Below, in pieces: positions 62,342 through 64,000 of a DNA stretch of 64,000 nt. The stretch covers positions 2,170,001 to 2,234,000 of the forward strand of contig NZ_AP025144.1 in assembly GCF_019977755.1 (NCBI RefSeq), given 5' to 3'. Position 1 is the first letter of the stretch. Each line of letters starts with the position of its first letter. The notes beneath the pieces were generated by a model. It was not told the origin of the DNA. It searched no databases and saw nothing but the letters and a program-made list of their open reading frames with translations. This DNA is from Vibrio penaeicida. GTDB lineage: Bacteria; Pseudomonadota; Gammaproteobacteria; Enterobacterales; Vibrionaceae. The position numbers and the translations under genes are program-made.

Positions 62342-63148
62342 ATGAAAAAGACGGTTTTTATATGCACTGGATTATTGTTCTCAGCAGCCACTTTTACAAC
62401 CAAAGTATTCGCAACGGAGAACTTGGTTTTTGTGCATGGAGCTCACTTCAATGCCGAATCTTGGAAACAGGTATCGGGTTCCTTATCTTCTAATATCCAA
62501 CCAGTTTTATTGGATCTACCAGGACGAATGGAATCGGAAAATGCCGAAATCATCACACTCAGTTCATCTGCAAAATCATTGTGTAGGGAAATCAAAGCAC
62601 TGGAGGGTAACATTCATTTTGCTGCACATAGCCAAGGGGGCGCAATCGTCAACCAAGCCGTGGGGTTATGCCCCTCTAATCAATTCCAATCCATCACCTA
62701 CGTAACGGCAGTAGCTCCCCAACAGGGGGAAACGGCATTCGGTTCGTTGAGTAAACAAGACGAAGCAAATTATTTTGAAGGCGTTCGCTACAACGAAACA
62801 AGCCACCGAATGGTCATCGGAGATAGCGCCAAGTTTGCAGAAACCTTCGCACAGGACGCGAACGAAAAGCAAAAGAACATACTCCAACGCCTTTCCCTTT
62901 CTGAGCCCGCACATATAGCAGAAGAAAAGGTGGCATTTGAACCTTCTAATATGGAACGCATCAAGAAGCATTACGTCTTCGCTAGTAACGACAAAATCAT
63001 TTCACTGGAATCTCAGCTGAAGATAGCCAAAAACGCACAAATCAAAAGTGTATACGCCATGCAGACAGGGCATCTCCCCATGCTTACAGACAGCGAAGGA
63101 CTCGCTCGAATATTGAATTCGATTGTTCTATACCCAAGTCAAAAATAA
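62342..63148 (+). CDS. Exported alpha/beta hydrolase
   Basis: A 268-residue alpha/beta hydrolase with a Sec signal peptide (residues 1-24, ending TKVFA). The oxyanion-region motif FVHGAHFNAESW, the nucleophile elbow AHSQGGA with its Ser, and a late His in TGHLPML complete the catalytic set. It is probably periplasmic or secreted. The sequence resembles small-ester or salicylate-esterase-like hydrolases, but the substrate is unknown. It diverges from the CadC-like gene across 260 bases and ends before a terminator shared with the PTS gene. Confidence 0.83.
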   Translation: MKKTVFICTGLLFSAATFTTKVFATENLVFVHGAHFNAESWKQVSGSLSSNIQPVLLDLPGRMESENAEIITLSSSAKSLCREIKALEGNIHFAAHSQGGAIVNQAVGLCPSNQFQSITYVTAVAPQQGETAFGSLSKQDEANYFEGVRYNETSHRMVIGDSAKFAETFAQDANEKQKNILQRLSLSEPAHIAEEKVAFEPSNMERIKKHYVFASNDKIISLESQLKIAKNAQIKSVYAMQTGHLPMLTDSEGLARILNSIVLYPSQK

Positions 63149-63220
63149 TCGGAGCTAATTTATTACGAACGTAATGTGAGTGCGGAGCTAAAAGTAAAAC
63201 GAGGATAAAAGTAAAAGAAA

Positions 63221-63249
63221 AAAACCGAGCGTAAAGCACGCTCGGTTTT
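63221..63249. terminator. Bidirectional terminator between hydrolase and PTS genes
   Basis: AAAACCGAGCGT (63221-63232) and ACGCTCGGTTTT (63238-63249) form a 12-bp perfect stem with a 5-nt loop, A-rich on the left and T-rich on the right, so it works for both convergent genes. Confidence 0.9.
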
Positions 63250-63325
63250 AAAAAGGTTTTGTCCGGCAAACGGTGACTAATCGTAATTCAAGTAACTTAG
63301 GGGGAACTCTAGCCGAACAAAATTC

Positions 63326-64000
63326 TTATGCGTTTAGGTTTTTCATTGCCGCGGCAACTTTATCAACCTTACCAACACCAACGATAACTTGGATAGATGT
63401 TTTACCCAGTTTAACCACACCAGCGGCACCTAGTGCTTTCAATGCTTCGTCGTTGATATTTTCTGTGCTCTTCACTTCAAGACGTAGGCGTGTAATACAG
63501 TTGTCGATTGTTACTAGGTTTTCTTTACCACCTAGCTCTGCAATGTATTTAGCCGCCAACTGATCGATGTTCTCTGCACCTTCTTCAGCCATTTCTTCAC
63601 CACGGCCAAGCGTCTTAAGGTTGAACTTAGCGATAGCGACTCTAAATAGCACGTAGTAAAGCAAACCAAAGACTAAGCCCTGAGGGATCAGCATGTACCA
63701 TTGGGTTGCTAGAGGGTTTTGGCTACTAAGAACGAAGTCGACAAGACCAGCGGAGAAACCGAATCCGGCCATCCACTCCATTGATGCTGCGATGAACAAA
63801 CTGATACCCGTTAGGACAGCGTGAATCAAAAACAGTACAGGTGCAAGGAACATGAATGAGAATTCAAGCGGTTCGGTAATACCTGTGAAGAAAGAAGCAG
63901 CACCTGCCGCCAACATAACAGAGAATACTTTGCCTTTGTTTTTCTTATCTGCACTGTGGTAAATCGCCAACGCTGCTGCAGGTAGACCAAACATCATGAT
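63326..64000 (-). CDS. nagE: PTS N-acetylglucosamine permease IIBC (C-terminal part)
   Basis: The gene runs off the window end on the minus strand, so its N-terminal half is missing; about 224 residues are visible. They include the end of the IIC membrane domain (GAASFFTGITEPLEFSFMFL, a conserved sugar-site segment) and a complete IIB domain with the phosphorylated Cys in IDNCITRLRLEV. The chain stops after the IIB domain (VAAAMKNLNA), so no IIA domain is attached and phosphate must come from a separate IIA protein. The sequence fits NagE rather than PtsG from the IIC and linker details. Confidence 0.82.
   Translation of the reverse strand: MMMFGLPAAALAIYHSADKKNKGKVFSVMLAAGAASFFTGITEPLEFSFMFLAPVLFLIHAVLTGISLFIAASMEWMAGFGFSAGLVDFVLSSQNPLATQWYMLIPQGLVFGLLYYVLFRVAIAKFNLKTLGRGEEMAEEGAENIDQLAAKYIAELGGKENLVTIDNCITRLRLEVKSTENINDEALKALGAAGVVKLGKTSIQVIVGVGKVDKVAAAMKNLNA

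Overview
The window looks like chromosome of a Vibrionaceae bacterium (Vibrio or a close relative). The grounds are gene content and order: a yciB/yciA/yciI block followed by an AspS-type type II secretion pilotin, an RND pump with two adaptors next to psp and sap operons (the order I recall from Vibrio cholerae), a ThiXYZ pyrimidine transporter in a TPP-riboswitch operon, and a NagE-type PTS permease. No rRNA, tRNA or CRISPR array was seen.

Layout. 1-2190: end of yciB, yciA, a Nudix hydrolase, yciI and aspS. 2194-2385: remnant of a MITE-like repeat. 2699-6858: ynjBCDF (ABC importer plus a CDP-alcohol phosphatidyltransferase). 6956-8172: a Lys-rich coiled-coil protein and PPK2. 8326-12381: LysR regulator, SDR enzyme, aminotransferase and AraC/GyrI regulator. 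12531-17692: TPP riboswitch and thiD-thiZ-thiX-thiY-tenA-thiM, a salvage operon for the pyrimidine and thiazole halves of thiamine. 17700-24830: a decayed, mosaic Mu-like element that separates thiE (24861) from that operon. It carries a C4-like structured RNA, small HTH proteins, a Mor-type activator, a frameshifted gpI protease gene, an intact gpT major head gene and a frameshifted tape-measure gene. 25631-36685: TPR-GGDEF protein, rRNA-methyltransferase-like gene, RluA-family synthase, chemoreceptor, NSS symporter, cardiolipin synthase, a full MITE copy directly upstream of metC, and tag. 36799-50858: RND efflux operon, pspCBA with divergent pspF, sapABCDF and a DUF2927 gene. 51055-51444: DUF2750 gene.

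51521-60421 holds an RpiR/SIS regulator divergent from a seven-gene cluster: TRAP transporter QM and P, a glutamine-synthetase-like ligase, an aldehyde dehydrogenase, an iron-type alcohol dehydrogenase and a class I amidotransferase-type hydrolase. This enzyme set matches the logic of gamma-glutamylation catabolism (ligate, oxidise alcohol to aldehyde to acid, hydrolyse). I suggest uptake and breakdown of an amino alcohol, and consider it the best candidate here for an undescribed system. 60463-63148: CadC/ToxR-like membrane regulator divergent from a secreted alpha/beta hydrolase. 63326-64000: C-terminal part of a NagE-like PTS permease.

The most unusual non-coding signals are the MITE pair, the C4-like RNA with its own promoter, two matching GTTTAAAC-box promoter regions inside the Mu-like element, an 8-bp tandem repeat across the yciA stop codon, and paired direct repeats in the aminotransferase/AraC and RpiR/TRAP divergent regions.
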